Shown here: positions 8,929 through 16,929 of the stretch, one piece after another | Position numbering within the stretch: the first letter of the stretch is position 1 | How the letters are laid out: every line of letters begins with the position of its first letter | NCBI RefSeq assembly: GCF_048077055.1 | Contig: NZ_CP182236.1 | Coordinates: forward strand, 2,108,001 to 2,172,000 | Reading direction: 5' to 3' | DNA length: 64,000 nt | Origin: Egbenema bharatensis | Lineage (GTDB): Bacteria > Cyanobacteriota > Cyanobacteriia > Elainellales > Elainellaceae | Notes under the pieces: model-generated | The model's input: the letters and a program-made list of their open reading frames with translations, nothing else | The model's database searches: none | Told to the model about the DNA's origin: nothing | Made by a program: the position numbers and the translations under genes

Positions 8929-9906
8929 TTAGTATAACTGGCACAGTTCGATCACCTTCGTCTGTAGTAAAGCGATCGGTTCTGCGCCCTGCTTCAAGCC
9001 AAATTCCAGTTCTAGCAACAAAGGCATGGTGCGTTCCAGGCTGGCCAGGGGAAGTCTTGCCACCTCCTGCTTCAGAAAGTAAATGCGCTTAGGGTTACTC
9101 ACCTCTGCGGCCCGGGCAATCTCTCGATCGTCCCGTTCGCCACTTTCCACCATCAGCTTGACCCAGAGCCACGTCCGAAACTGCCCGACCAACGTTGCGA
9201 CAATCCGCAGAGCGGGTTCATTCCGGTTGAGCAAATCCGCCACCAGGGTCAGAGCCTGGCCGGTATTCCCCTGACGAATGGTTGCTGCCAGTTGCAGGCT
9301 GGTTTGGGTGGAGGCACTCACCAGGGTACTAACGATCGCTGCATCGATCGGCTGCTGGGCAGATCCGGCATACAGAGCCAGTTTTTCCAGTTCGGTGTAA
9401 AGTTGCCGCGACTGATTGCCAACGGATTCGGCTAAAAGCTGAACGGCATCCTGGGTCAGCTTGACTCCCACTTCCTGCGCAGTGCGCCGAACTTGTTGGG
9501 CAATTAAATCCGTTTTCCAGGGCGGCAGGGGAGAAAACTCACGGATTTCGGTTTGGGGTTGCAGGAGTTTCGTGGATTTCAGGCGACCATCAGGTTTATT
9601 GGCACTGGTCAGCAACAGGGTTGTGGTTTCCGGTAAGAGGGGCAGGGATCGCTCCAATTCCCGCAAAACTTCATCGGGGCAGCGCTGGGCCAGGGTGGTT
9701 TCCGCCAGCCAAACTAACCGACCGCCCATGCCAAAGGGGGGAGTCATGGCTAAATTTAGTCCCTGCACTACGGCATCTCCTTGTTCAGGGGGGAGTTTGT
9801 CGTAGTTAAAGCTGGCCCAGTCCGGATCAAGGGTGCGATCGCGCAGGGTCTTCACCGCTCGACTTAAGGCAAAGTCATCTTCTCCCCAAAACCAATAGAT
9901 CGGCAT
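8929..9906 (-). CDS. holA: DNA polymerase III subunit delta
   Basis: About 325 residues from the ATG at 9906 (MPIYWFWGEDDFALSRAV). HolA is the clamp-loader subunit that opens the beta sliding clamp. The N-terminal YWFWGEDDF replaces the P-loop region as in other delta subunits, followed by LLLTSANKPDGRLKSTKLLQ and the C-terminal collar (LVGQFRTWLWVKLM, VARLPLASLERTMPLLLELE, FGLKQG). These are family hallmarks and the length is usual. The gene lies just upstream of the EamA transporter on the same strand, with only 22 bp between, so cotranscription is likely. Confidence 0.9.
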   Translation of the reverse strand: MPIYWFWGEDDFALSRAVKTLRDRTLDPDWASFNYDKLPPEQGDAVVQGLNLAMTPPFGMGGRLVWLAETTLAQRCPDEVLRELERSLPLLPETTTLLLTSANKPDGRLKSTKLLQPQTEIREFSPLPPWKTDLIAQQVRRTAQEVGVKLTQDAVQLLAESVGNQSRQLYTELEKLALYAGSAQQPIDAAIVSTLVSASTQTSLQLAATIRQGNTGQALTLVADLLNRNEPALRIVATLVGQFRTWLWVKLMVESGERDDREIARAAEVSNPKRIYFLKQEVARLPLASLERTMPLLLELEFGLKQGAEPIALLQTKVIELCQLY

Positions 9907-10384
9907 TTCCCCTCGTCTTGAAATCAACCCATGCTGAAAGATTCTGACAAAAATTCCTACGGATACAGTTTAGACCAGTCTTTTGTTCCTTAGCGCAGGC
10001 ATCTTACCTGCCAGTGAGAGATTCATCATGCAAATGCAAAATTGGAATACATCCAGCATCGTCCCCACCGATTCAGAGGAGGGAATCGTTTCTACAAACT
10101 AATTAAGATCTTATATGTATTAATTATTCAGGAAATATATATTGGACATACTAATCGATCGCCATTACGGTGATAAGTAGGTTCATTATTAGCAAAGTTT
10201 GCTGTAATGAAAGTCTGCTGTCACTCAAAGCTTGTTGGTTGCCTGGGCGGGCAAGATGCCCACCCTACAAGCGTTCAGGTTTGATATTTATTTCCGAATC
10301 AACTGAGCGATCGCAGACCCTCATTGAAAACACAACCGACCAGAACATTACCGATCAGAACACTACCGATCAAGAGAAACCGCT
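9907..10384. other. Intergenic region upstream of leuC
   Basis: This 478-bp divergent spacer holds the promoters of holA (minus) and leuC (plus). An AT-rich patch at about 10110-10160 (TATATGTATTAATTATTCAG and AAATATATATTGG) is the best candidate for promoter or UP-element sequence. A degenerate hairpin repeat lies near 9993-10012 and a clear inverted-orientation copy at 10243-10271. Three GACC/CGATCAGAACA-type direct repeats sit just before leuC (10335-10375). No T-box, leader peptide or convincing open frame is visible. Confidence 0.5.
10243..10271 (-). repeat. Dispersed GC-rich hairpin repeat, inverted copy
   Basis: CTGGGCGGGCAAGATGCCCA followed by CCCTACAAG is the reverse complement of the repeat family unit. 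It lies about 110 bp upstream of the leuC start, thus possibly inside the leuC leader RNA. Confidence 0.75.
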
Positions 10385-11788
10385 ATGAGCAAAGGCACAC
10401 TATTTGACAAAGTTTGGGATGCCCATACCGTTGGAACCCTCCCCTCTGGACAAGTTCAACTGTTTATTGGGCTCCATTTAATTCACGAAGTCACCAGCCC
10501 TCAAGCCTTTGCCATGCTGCGGGAACGGGGCTTGCAGGTGATGTATCCCGATCGCACGGTGGCAACGGTGGATCACATTGTGCCAACGGAAAATCAGGCG
10601 CGTCCCTTCGTCGATTCCCTGGCGGAAGAAATGATGCAGGAATTGGAGAAAAACTGCCAGGAAAACGGCATTCGCTTCTACAACATTGGCTCCGGCAGTC
10701 AGGGGATTGTCCATGTGATTGCTCCTGAACAGGGATTGACCCAACCGGGGATGACCATTGCCTGCGGAGATAGCCACACGTCCACCCATGGCGCATTTGG
10801 TGCGATCGCCTTTGGGATTGGTACGAGCCAGGTGCGGGATGTGCTGGCTTCTCAAACCCTCGCCCTCTCGAAGCTGAAAGTCCGCAAGATTGAGGTGAAC
10901 GGCACTTTACCCACGGGAGTCTACGCCAAAGATGTGATTCTGCACATCATTCGACAACTGGGAGTGACGGGCGGTGTGGGCTACGCCTACGAATATGCCG
11001 GAACCACCTTTGAGCAAATGAGCATGGAAGAACGCATGACCGTTTGCAATATGTCGATTGAAGGGGGAGCACGCTGCGGCTATATCAATCCTGATCAGGT
11101 GACGTTTGACTATCTCAAGGGCAGAGATTTTGCTCCTAAAGGAGCCGATTGGGATCAAGCTGTGGCATGGTGGACAAGCCTGCGCAGTGATGCCGATGCG
11201 GAATACGACGATGTAGTAGTGTTCGATGCCGCAGAAATTCCACCGACTGTCACCTGGGGCATTACGCCTGGACAGGGGATTGCGATCAATCAACCCGTCC
11301 CCACCCCCGACGAGCTTCCCGAACAGGAACGGACGATCGCCGCAGAAGCCTATCAGTATATGGACTTACAGCCCGGACAGCCGATCGCCGGCACCAAAAT
11401 TGATGTTTGCTTTATCGGGAGCTGCACCAATGGGCGGATCAGTGACCTGCGGGAAGCAGCCAAAATTGCCAAGGGTCGCCACGTCGCTGAAGGCATCAAA
11501 GCCTTTGTGGTTCCAGGATCAGAGCGGGTCAAGCAGGAAGCGGAAGCCGAAGGACTGGACAAAATCTTTGAAGCGGCTGGCTTTGAATGGCGTGAACCGG
11601 GCTGCTCCATGTGTCTGGCGATGAACCCCGACAAGCTCCAGGGTCGTCAGATCAGTGCCTCTTCCTCCAACCGCAACTTCAAAGGTCGGCAGGGTTCCTC
11701 CTCTGGACGCACCCTACTCATGAGTCCAGCAATGGTCGTCGCCGCCGCGATCACAGGGCAGGTTTCCGATGTGCGAGCGTTGTTGTAG
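10385..11788 (+). CDS. leuC: 3-isopropylmalate dehydratase large subunit
   Basis: A 467-residue LeuC that, with LeuD, isomerises 2- to 3-isopropylmalate in leucine synthesis. The N-terminus MSKGTLFDKVWDAHTV and the segment IACGDSHTSTHGAFGAIAFG are conserved. The [4Fe-4S] ligands are the cysteine in FIGSCTNGR (about residue 347) and the pair in GCSMC (about 407 and 410), all present. Length is normal. The partner gene leuD starts 437 bp downstream, an unusually long gap for an operon pair, which is filled by a tandem repeat array. Confidence 0.96.
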   Translation: MSKGTLFDKVWDAHTVGTLPSGQVQLFIGLHLIHEVTSPQAFAMLRERGLQVMYPDRTVATVDHIVPTENQARPFVDSLAEEMMQELEKNCQENGIRFYNIGSGSQGIVHVIAPEQGLTQPGMTIACGDSHTSTHGAFGAIAFGIGTSQVRDVLASQTLALSKLKVRKIEVNGTLPTGVYAKDVILHIIRQLGVTGGVGYAYEYAGTTFEQMSMEERMTVCNMSIEGGARCGYINPDQVTFDYLKGRDFAPKGADWDQAVAWWTSLRSDADAEYDDVVVFDAAEIPPTVTWGITPGQGIAINQPVPTPDELPEQERTIAAEAYQYMDLQPGQPIAGTKIDVCFIGSCTNGRISDLREAAKIAKGRHVAEGIKAFVVPGSERVKQEAEAEGLDKIFEAAGFEWREPGCSMCLAMNPDKLQGRQISASSSNRNFKGRQGSSSGRTLLMSPAMVVAAAITGQVSDVRALL

Positions 11789-12225
11789 GGAGCGAACACT
11801 GTTCGCGGAGCGTGGGCGCAGCCCGTAGGAGTGAGGAGTGAGGAGTGAGGAGTGAGGAGTGCCTCTTGTGGGGTGGGCATCTTGCCCGCCCAGTCCTCTT
11901 GTGGGGTGGGCATCTTGCCCGCCCAGTCCTCTTGTGGGGTGGGCATCTTGCCCGCCCAGTCCTCTTATGGAGTGAGGGCATCTTGCCTGCCCAGTCCTCT
12001 TGTGGGGTGAGGGCATCTTGCCCGCCCAGTCCTCTTGTGGGGTGGGCATCTTGCCCGCCCAGTCCTCTTATGGAGTGAGGGCATCTTGCCTGCCCAGTCC
12101 TCTTGTGGGGTGAGGGCATCTTGCCCGCCCAGTCCTCTTGTGGGGTGGGCATCTTGCCCGCCCAGTCCGCAAAGATAGGCTTTGTTCAACGATAACTAAA
12201 ACGATCTAAAGCAGAGGTTAAAGCG
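11789..12225. other. leuC-leuD spacer
   Basis: The 437 bp between leuC and leuD consist of a short GAACACTGTTC-type inverted repeat with GCGGAGCG (about 11793-11812), GAGTGAG direct repeats, the nine-unit hairpin array, and about 58 bp of leader carrying GCAGAGG at 12211-12217 ahead of leuD. Open frames that cross the array on either strand are compositional artefacts. No promoter motif was recognised, so whether leuD has its own start site cannot be told. Confidence 0.7.
11863..12167 (+). repeat. Tandem array of nine hairpin repeats between leuC and leuD
   Basis: Nine head-to-tail units of 33 or 35 bp. Each begins CTCTTGTGGGGTGGGCATCT and ends TGCCCGCCCAGTC. The 35-bp version has GTGAGGGC in place of GTGGGC. 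Each unit is an imperfect palindrome with a nine-base stem (GGGTGGGCA with TGCCCGCCC, one G-U pair) and a TCT loop. Unit types run A A A B C A B C A, where B carries CTTATGGAGTG, so the last six units are a duplicated block of about 103 bp, a sign of expansion by unequal exchange or slippage. GAGTGAGGAGT repeats (11830-11859) precede the array. There are no spacers, so this is not CRISPR. Confidence 0.92.
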
Positions 12226-12828
12226 ATGAGTCAAGTTCAATCAGTTTCCGGTCGTGCCGTTCCCCTGGTTGGGAATGATATCGACACCGATCGCATTATT
12301 CCTGCCCGCTTTCTCAAGTGCGTCACCTTTGATGGGTTAGGATCTCACGCCTTTGAAGACGATCGGGCCCAGACGGGGGGAAGTCATCCCTTTGATCAAG
12401 CTCAGTATCAGGGAGCTGAGGTGTTGGTGGTGAATCGTAACTTTGGTTGTGGCTCATCGCGGGAACATGCACCGCAGGCCATCTCCAAGTGGGGCATTAG
12501 GGCACTAGTGGGGGAAAGTTTTGCAGAAATTTTCTTTGGGAATTGCGTGGCGATGGGTATTCCCTGCGTCACCGCTGCTCCAGGTGATGTGCAAACCCTG
12601 CAAAATTGGATTGCTGCGAATCCTCAAAGTTCGGTAACGGTCGATCTGGAAACGATGCAGGTTTGCTTCGGTGAATCCTCGATTCCTGTGCAGATGGGGG
12701 AAGGTTCACGGCAGATGTTTACCTCTGGAACCTGGGATGCTTGCGGTCAACTGGTGGCTCAGGCAACTGCAATCCGGGAAACGGCAGCACAATTGCCCTA
12801 CGTGAACTGGAGTCAGGCGGTGAGTTAG
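12226..12828 (+). CDS. leuD: 3-isopropylmalate dehydratase small subunit
   Basis: A 200-residue LeuD, the swivel-domain partner of LeuC. The motifs GNDIDTDRIIPARFLK and NRNFGCGSSREHAPQAI are the family substrate-binding segments and are intact, followed by ALVGESFAEIFFGNC. Length is usual. It is followed within 25 bp by a strong intrinsic terminator (12852-12876), which probably ends the leuCD transcript. Confidence 0.96.
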   Translation: MSQVQSVSGRAVPLVGNDIDTDRIIPARFLKCVTFDGLGSHAFEDDRAQTGGSHPFDQAQYQGAEVLVVNRNFGCGSSREHAPQAISKWGIRALVGESFAEIFFGNCVAMGIPCVTAAPGDVQTLQNWIAANPQSSVTVDLETMQVCFGESSIPVQMGEGSRQMFTSGTWDACGQLVAQATAIRETAAQLPYVNWSQAVS

Positions 12829-12851
12829 AGATATTGTGACTGAATTGAAAG

Positions 12852-12876
12852 ACCTCCCAACGGCTGGGAGGTTTTG
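12852..12876 (+). terminator. Rho-independent terminator after leuD
   Basis: ACCTCCCA (12852-12859) pairs perfectly with TGGGAGGT (12865-12872) around the loop ACGGC, followed by TTTTG. Its position 24 bp after the leuD stop makes it the likely end of the leucine operon transcript. Confidence 0.82.
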
Positions 12877-13051
12877 TTGTAATCTGGAAGGTTTTATTGT
12901 GAAAGAGTGTCCCTTGCCGATCGTTCCCCGCAACTTTGAGAACTGGATTAACTCATCGATTCATCCACTGCCGATTCGGAAAGAACGAATCAGGTATGAT
13001 GGCTTCGATCGAGTGAAGAATCTACCCGAACAGCGGTTAAAGGGAAACACA

Positions 13052-13246
13052 ATGAGAGTAATTTACGATACCAAAACCGATATCCTGCGAATTGTCTTTC
13101 GGGATGCGCCCGTCGAAGATTTTAGTGAAGATCGGCCGGATGTCACGGTGGAATATGATGCAGACGATGCAGTCATTGCCATGAACATCAAAAATGCCTC
13201 GAAGATTATGGATAATCCTCGATCGTTGGAACATACGATTCTTTAA
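13052..13246 (+). CDS. DUF2283 domain small protein
   Basis: A 64-residue protein starting at ATG 13052 (MRVIYDTKTDILRIVF). The pattern Y-D-x-x-x-D-x-L-x-I, then VTVEYDADDAVIAMNIKNAS, matches DUF2283, small beta-rich proteins of unknown function often near toxin-antitoxin-like genes. A longer open frame from 12836 runs back through the leuD terminator and is not credible. No toxin partner is adjacent here. A hairpin repeat follows directly after the stop. Confidence 0.75.
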   Translation: MRVIYDTKTDILRIVFRDAPVEDFSEDRPDVTVEYDADDAVIAMNIKNASKIMDNPRSLEHTIL

Positions 13247-13250
13247 AAAA

Positions 13251-13304
13251 CTTGTAGGGCAGGCATCTTGCCTGCATAAAAGCAATGGGCATCTTGCCTG
13301 CTCG
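13251..13304 (+). repeat. Two degenerate hairpin repeats in tandem
   Basis: CTTGTAGGGCAGGCATCTTG with CCTGC, then ATGGGCATCTTGCCTGC: two adjacent shortened copies of the dispersed hairpin family, between the DUF2283 gene and the convergent trpG. Confidence 0.7.
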
Positions 13305-13348
13305 AAAGTAACCCATCCAAAACCGATCGTCCGGTTCAGCGAAGCAAG

Positions 13349-13957
13349 CTACCTGGAGGCGATCGGCTGCTTGAGAGAAAGCAGAAAATTCTTCAAGAGC
13401 GACTTGCCCAGCCCCGTTAAAACGCTTTCAGGATGAAACTGCACCCCTTGCAGGTGGGGATAATCCCGGTGGCGCACCCCCATAATTGTGCCATCCTCCA
13501 CCCATGCCGTGATTTCCAAAACCTCCGGACAGGTCTGGCGATCGATAATCAGGCTGTGATAGCGGGTCGCAATAAAGGGATTCTCCAGTCCTGCAAAAAC
13601 GCCTTGCCCCGTGTGGTGAATTGGCGAAGTTTTGCCGTGCATTAGCTCAGGAGCGGTAGTAATAGTTCCACCAAAGCAGTGACCAATCCCCTGATGTCCT
13701 AAACAGACTCCCAAGACTGGATGGGTTGTGCCTAATTGCCGAATCACGTCCAGGGAAATGCCCGATTCCTCTGGATGCCCTGGCCCCGGAGAAATCACAA
13801 TCCCGTCTGGCGCGAGTTGCTGAATTTGCTCCAGGGAAATTTGATCATTGCGATAAACCTGAACCTCAGCGGCGACTGGAATTTCTTTTCCTAGCTCCGC
13901 GAGGTACTGCACCAGGTTATAGGTAAAACTGTCGTAATTGTCGATAACGAGGATCAT
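13349..13957 (-). CDS. trpG: Anthranilate synthase component II (glutamine amidotransferase)
   Basis: A 202-residue class I glutamine amidotransferase. NYDSFTYNLVQYLAELG opens the protein, the catalytic cysteine is C85 in GVCLGHQGIG, and the His-Glu of the triad are H175 and E177 in QFHPES. It supplies ammonia to TrpE (or to PabB, since many cyanobacteria share this subunit between tryptophan and folate synthesis). Its start overlaps the dgkA stop by four bases (13954-13957), so it is translationally coupled and the last gene of the prfB-to-trpG run. Confidence 0.92.
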   Translation of the reverse strand: MILVIDNYDSFTYNLVQYLAELGKEIPVAAEVQVYRNDQISLEQIQQLAPDGIVISPGPGHPEESGISLDVIRQLGTTHPVLGVCLGHQGIGHCFGGTITTAPELMHGKTSPIHHTGQGVFAGLENPFIATRYHSLIIDRQTCPEVLEITAWVEDGTIMGVRHRDYPHLQGVQFHPESVLTGLGKSLLKNFLLSLKQPIASR

Positions 13958-14415
13958 AGGAAAGACGGTAATCGCTCCATCAGCGGTGGCAGCAATAGGG
14001 AACAGGCAACCACGATCGCCGCAAAGGCTGAAATCAGGACGGCTCCTGCGGCACAGTCTTTAGCGATTTTAGCGAGTTCGTGATAGGTTTGCCGAACGGT
14101 AAGGTCAACCACGGATTCAATTGCTGTGTTGAGGAGTTCCATGGTTAGAACCGCTCCGATCGTCAGCCCGATAATGGCAATTTCGACCCGACTTAACTCC
14201 AAAGTGATGCCAAGGATGATTGCGGCAATCCCCACTACTAGATGAATCCGAAAGTTGCGCTGTGTCTGAAAAGCATAACTGACTCCTGCCCAGGCATACC
14301 GAAAGCTTGTGAACAAGTTTGCAGCCACTTGCCAGGATAGATCTCGGTTGGGCGTTCCAGGCTGGGGAGTCCGAAGTTTTGTATCTTTGGCTAAATCTTG
14401 AGTCGTGGACGACAT
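13954..14415 (-). CDS. dgkA: Diacylglycerol kinase / undecaprenol kinase family
   Basis: About 153 residues from the ATG at 14415 (MSSTTQDLAKD); an upstream in-frame ATG at 14505 would add 30 residues unlike the family. Three transmembrane segments follow a cytosolic amphipathic region. The family signature ELLNTAIESVVDL, with AKIAKDCAAGAVL, carries the catalytic Glu and metal-binding residues. The Gram-positive-like branch phosphorylates undecaprenol for envelope synthesis or recycling; the cyanobacterial substrate is uncertain. Order ybeY-dgkA is widely conserved in bacteria. Confidence 0.88.
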   Translation of the reverse strand: MSSTTQDLAKDTKLRTPQPGTPNRDLSWQVAANLFTSFRYAWAGVSYAFQTQRNFRIHLVVGIAAIILGITLELSRVEIAIIGLTIGAVLTMELLNTAIESVVDLTVRQTYHELAKIAKDCAAGAVLISAFAAIVVACSLLLPPLMERLPSFL

Positions 14416-14562
14416 ACTGACCTGGGGTAATAAATACAGCTTGATGGAGGGGCGATCGAGTAGAAGCAGAAGACGGTGTACAGAACCTTTTACCCGAAAC
14501 GGCACCTACTAAAACAGTGATACATAAAATGAGCTGACGTAAGTGTCTATTGGCTGACTATA

Positions 14563-15321
14563 TTACACCTCTTCTGGTGGGTTATTTCGGTATTCTAGCT
14601 GTAATAACTGCTGGATTGAATCAGCGTGAACAGTCAGACCCACTGTTTTCAGTAGATTCTCCTGCTGTTCTAGCATACGCGCTAAACCCAATTCATCGGG
14701 GTGATCCCATCCCAAAAGGTGCAATAAAGCATGGGCAGCTAGCCAAGCCAACTCGTGCTGAAGGGAATGACCTAGCTGAGAGGCTTGCCGTTGCGCCGTT
14801 TCTACTGAAATCACAATATCTCCCAGATATAGGGGATCGGGGGAGACATCGCTCAATGGAGAATACGATTGAGGATAGTCTACCTCCAGGGCGGCAAAGG
14901 CTAATACGTCTGTAGGTTGATCTTTCTGGCGATACTGCCCATTGAGCGATCGAATGTCTGCATCATCTGTGAGCCGGAGACTCAGTTCGTAGCCAGAATA
15001 GGGGGGGAGCTCTGCCTGAAGCTGCTCTAGCCAGGTCTGAAACCAGGTTTCCCAAGTTGACTGGGCGATCGGTGAAGGGGGGCGATCCTGCTGATGTTGC
15101 TCCAGATTGGGATCCAGATCTCGATCTAGATCGGGATCCAGTTGTTGCCCTGCATCTGGGCGATCGACATCCAGTTCAGATCTTTCTTGCTCAGACTGTT
15201 CTTGATCCGGCTGTTCTTGATCAGATTCTTCTTGAGCAGACCGAGGAGAATCTAGACTGGCAAAAAAATAGTCCTGGACTGTGACTTCAACGGTGACAGG
15301 CAGGACGGGAGAATGGCTCAT
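14563..15321 (-). CDS. ybeY: Endoribonuclease YbeY (rRNA maturation factor)
   Basis: A 252-residue YbeY, longer than the usual 150-180. The metal site HALLHLLGWDH gives His197, His201 and His207. Upstream are RSLNGQYRQKDQPTDVLAFA and GDIVISVETAQRQA. YbeY acts in 16S rRNA 3'-end maturation and ribosome quality control. Residues about 28-80 form an unusual low-complexity acidic stretch rich in D, Q, E and R (repeats of DQEQ and DLD-type), inserted between the first beta strand and the helical core. Cyanobacterial members often have an insertion here, but this repetitive composition looks locally expanded. Confidence 0.9.
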   Translation of the reverse strand: MSHSPVLPVTVEVTVQDYFFASLDSPRSAQEESDQEQPDQEQSEQERSELDVDRPDAGQQLDPDLDRDLDPNLEQHQQDRPPSPIAQSTWETWFQTWLEQLQAELPPYSGYELSLRLTDDADIRSLNGQYRQKDQPTDVLAFAALEVDYPQSYSPLSDVSPDPLYLGDIVISVETAQRQASQLGHSLQHELAWLAAHALLHLLGWDHPDELGLARMLEQQENLLKTVGLTVHADSIQQLLQLEYRNNPPEEV

Positions 15322-15365
15322 GTTTTGTTCCCTGGTTTGTTCTGAGGAGCATGGCTTAATAACCC

Positions 15366-15444
15366 GTGCAACTTACTTCGCTGACTGGGCGGACAAGATG
15401 CCCACCCCACAAGAATTCCAGATTATTAAATTCGCAGTCCTTAG
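15366..15444 (-). repeat. Extended dispersed repeat unit (about 80 bp), copy A
   Basis: This is a long form of the hairpin family. On the minus strand it reads CTAAGGACTGCGAATTTAAT, AATCTGGAATTCTTGTGGGG, TGGGCATCTTGTCCGCCCAG, TCAGCGAAGTAAGTTGCAC. Copies at 17083-17156 and 61871-61952 are nearly identical over the whole length, so the repeat unit is larger than the hairpin. Its end overlaps the stop codon of the DUF3285 gene. Confidence 0.85.
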
Positions 15445-15725
15445 CGCGTTAAGTAAGCCAGACCTACCAATAGGGTCAATAGTCCGATCGTGGTCAGGGT
15501 AAAGTGATAGAGCGACTTGCCCCGCTTTCGTACCATATTTCGCATCGCCAGTTTGACGTAGCTGGGTTTGGCTTCAGGGGTTGTCTGCGCTGGAGGGAGT
15601 GCCTCGGTAGACTCTGGAACGCCTGGAGTAGAGGGGCGGGCCACTTTGGGGACTTCAGGAGCCTGGGGAGTTGGCGCATCGGCAAAGACCGGATCAGCCA
15701 TGGGAGAGGGAGTTGGTTCACTCAT
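15441..15725 (-). CDS. DUF3285 single-span membrane protein
   Basis: A 94-residue protein with a proline-rich N-terminal half and a conserved C-terminus: KPSYVKLAMRNMVRKRGKSL followed by one hydrophobic segment (TLTTIGLLTLLVGLAYL). This matches DUF3285, a short cyanobacterial family of unknown function found between prfB and ybeY. The stop codon lies within the extended repeat copy A. Confidence 0.85.
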   Translation of the reverse strand: MSEPTPSPMADPVFADAPTPQAPEVPKVARPSTPGVPESTEALPPAQTTPEAKPSYVKLAMRNMVRKRGKSLYHFTLTTIGLLTLLVGLAYLTR

Positions 15726-15797
15726 AGGTCAAGATCAAGATAGACACATCAATCCACTATTGTTCACTCTAGCAACCCATCCATTCCTGCTGGATGG

Positions 15798-16929
15798 TCA
15801 AACGGTACTGCTGGTTTCCACTAGCTGATTTTCCTGGCGCAGACAGGTTTCGATAAACAGATCCAGCTCACCATTCATCACATCCTCAATCGCCGTCGTT
15901 TCAGTTCCCGTCCGCAGGTCTTTCACCAGTTGGTAGGGATGGAACACATAGTTACGGATCTGGTTACCCCAGGCCGCTTCGACCATATCTCCCCGAATGT
16001 CGGCAATTTCCTTGGCCCGCTGTTCTTCCGCAATCACCAGTAGTTTGGCTTTCAGGAGTGCCAGAGCTTTCTCCTTGTTCTGAAGCTGCGATCGTTCCTG
16101 GGTACAGCGCACCGCTAATCCCGTTGGTAAGTGAACGACCCGCACGGCCGTTTCCACCTTGTTGACGTTCTGCCCCCCCTTGCCGCCTGCCCGCGAGGTG
16201 GTAATCTCCAGGTCTTTCTCGGGAATGTCCAGATTAATGGCATCGTTATCCAGGATGGGCATCACTTCTACGCCCGCAAAGCTGGTTTGTCGCTTCCCGT
16301 TGGCATTGAAGGGGGAAATTCGCACCAGGCGATGGGTTCCCTTCTCCACCTTGAGATAGCCGTAGGCATAGCGTCCTTCAATTTCCAGGGTGGCCGACTT
16401 AATTCCAGCCTCGTCCCCTTCAGACAGTTCCGCCATCCGCACCTTGTAACCGTGGGCTTCTCCCCAACGGGTATACATTCGCAGCAGCATTTCTGCCCAG
16501 TCCTGTGCATCCGTTCCGCCTGCCCCAGCGTTGATGGTCAACACGGCTCCATTGGCATCATGGGTTCCCGCAAGCAATTGTTGTAATTCCCATTGATCGA
16601 GATCACGACTCAGGTGGGTAATGTTAGATTGGGCCTCCTGGAGGAGAGCTTCATCTGCTTCTAACTCCAGCAACTCCAGGATGGCCCTTGTGTCTTCCAG
16701 GCTGGACTGCCACCGCTCAAATTGCTGAAGGTGGGATTTCAGCTCGTTCAACTCTTGCAAGGTTGTTTGGGCCCGGGTCTGGTCATCCCAAAATTCGGGC
16801 TGGGCGGCTCGTTGTTCCAGATCTTCAATTTTTGCGGTCAGTGCCGGAACGTCAAAGATAGTCCTGGGTCGTACCCAGGCGATCGGACAACACTTCAACT
16901 TCCCGCTTAATCTCCAGAGTTTCTAGCAT
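15798..16929 (-). CDS. prfB: Peptide chain release factor 2 with programmed +1 frameshift
   Basis: RF2 recognises UGA and UAA stop codons. Translation starts at ATG 16929 (MLETLEIKREVEVLSDRLG), reads 25 codons to TAT-CTT, and meets an in-frame TGA at 16854-16852. The context CTT TGA C, with AGGA three bases before TAT-CTT, is the classic RF2 autoregulatory +1 site. After the shift it continues DVPALTAKIEDLEQ for 351 more residues, about 376 in all. The SPF stop-recognition tripeptide (RISPFNANG) and the catalytic GGQ (AGGKGGQNVNKVE) are present. Low RF2 allows frameshifting and more RF2. The frame beginning at 16898 without the first exon-like segment is an artefact. Confidence 0.95.
16848..16866 (-). 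promoter_or_regulatory. prfB: RF2 programmed +1 frameshift site
   Basis: On the minus strand the sequence is CCAGGACTATCTTTGACG. The slippery CTT is followed by stop TGA (16854-16852) and C, and the Shine-Dalgarno-like AGGA lies at the same distance as the AGGGGG of Escherichia coli prfB. The shift occurs after codon 25, as in E. coli. Confidence 0.93.

Noticed and set aside
11863..12167. CRISPR array
   Set aside because: Units are contiguous 33-35 bp repeats with no unique spacers, each is a self-complementary hairpin of a dispersed family, and no cas gene is in the window.
11714..12189. Open frames on both strands across the leuC-leuD spacer
   Set aside because: They consist of the repeat unit translated over and over (PTPQEDWAGKM types) in several phases at once, so they are artefacts of the tandem array.
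12836..13051. N-terminal extension of the DUF2283 protein
   Set aside because: The extended frame is translated from the leuD terminator hairpin and has no family match. The ATG at 13052 gives the canonical domain.
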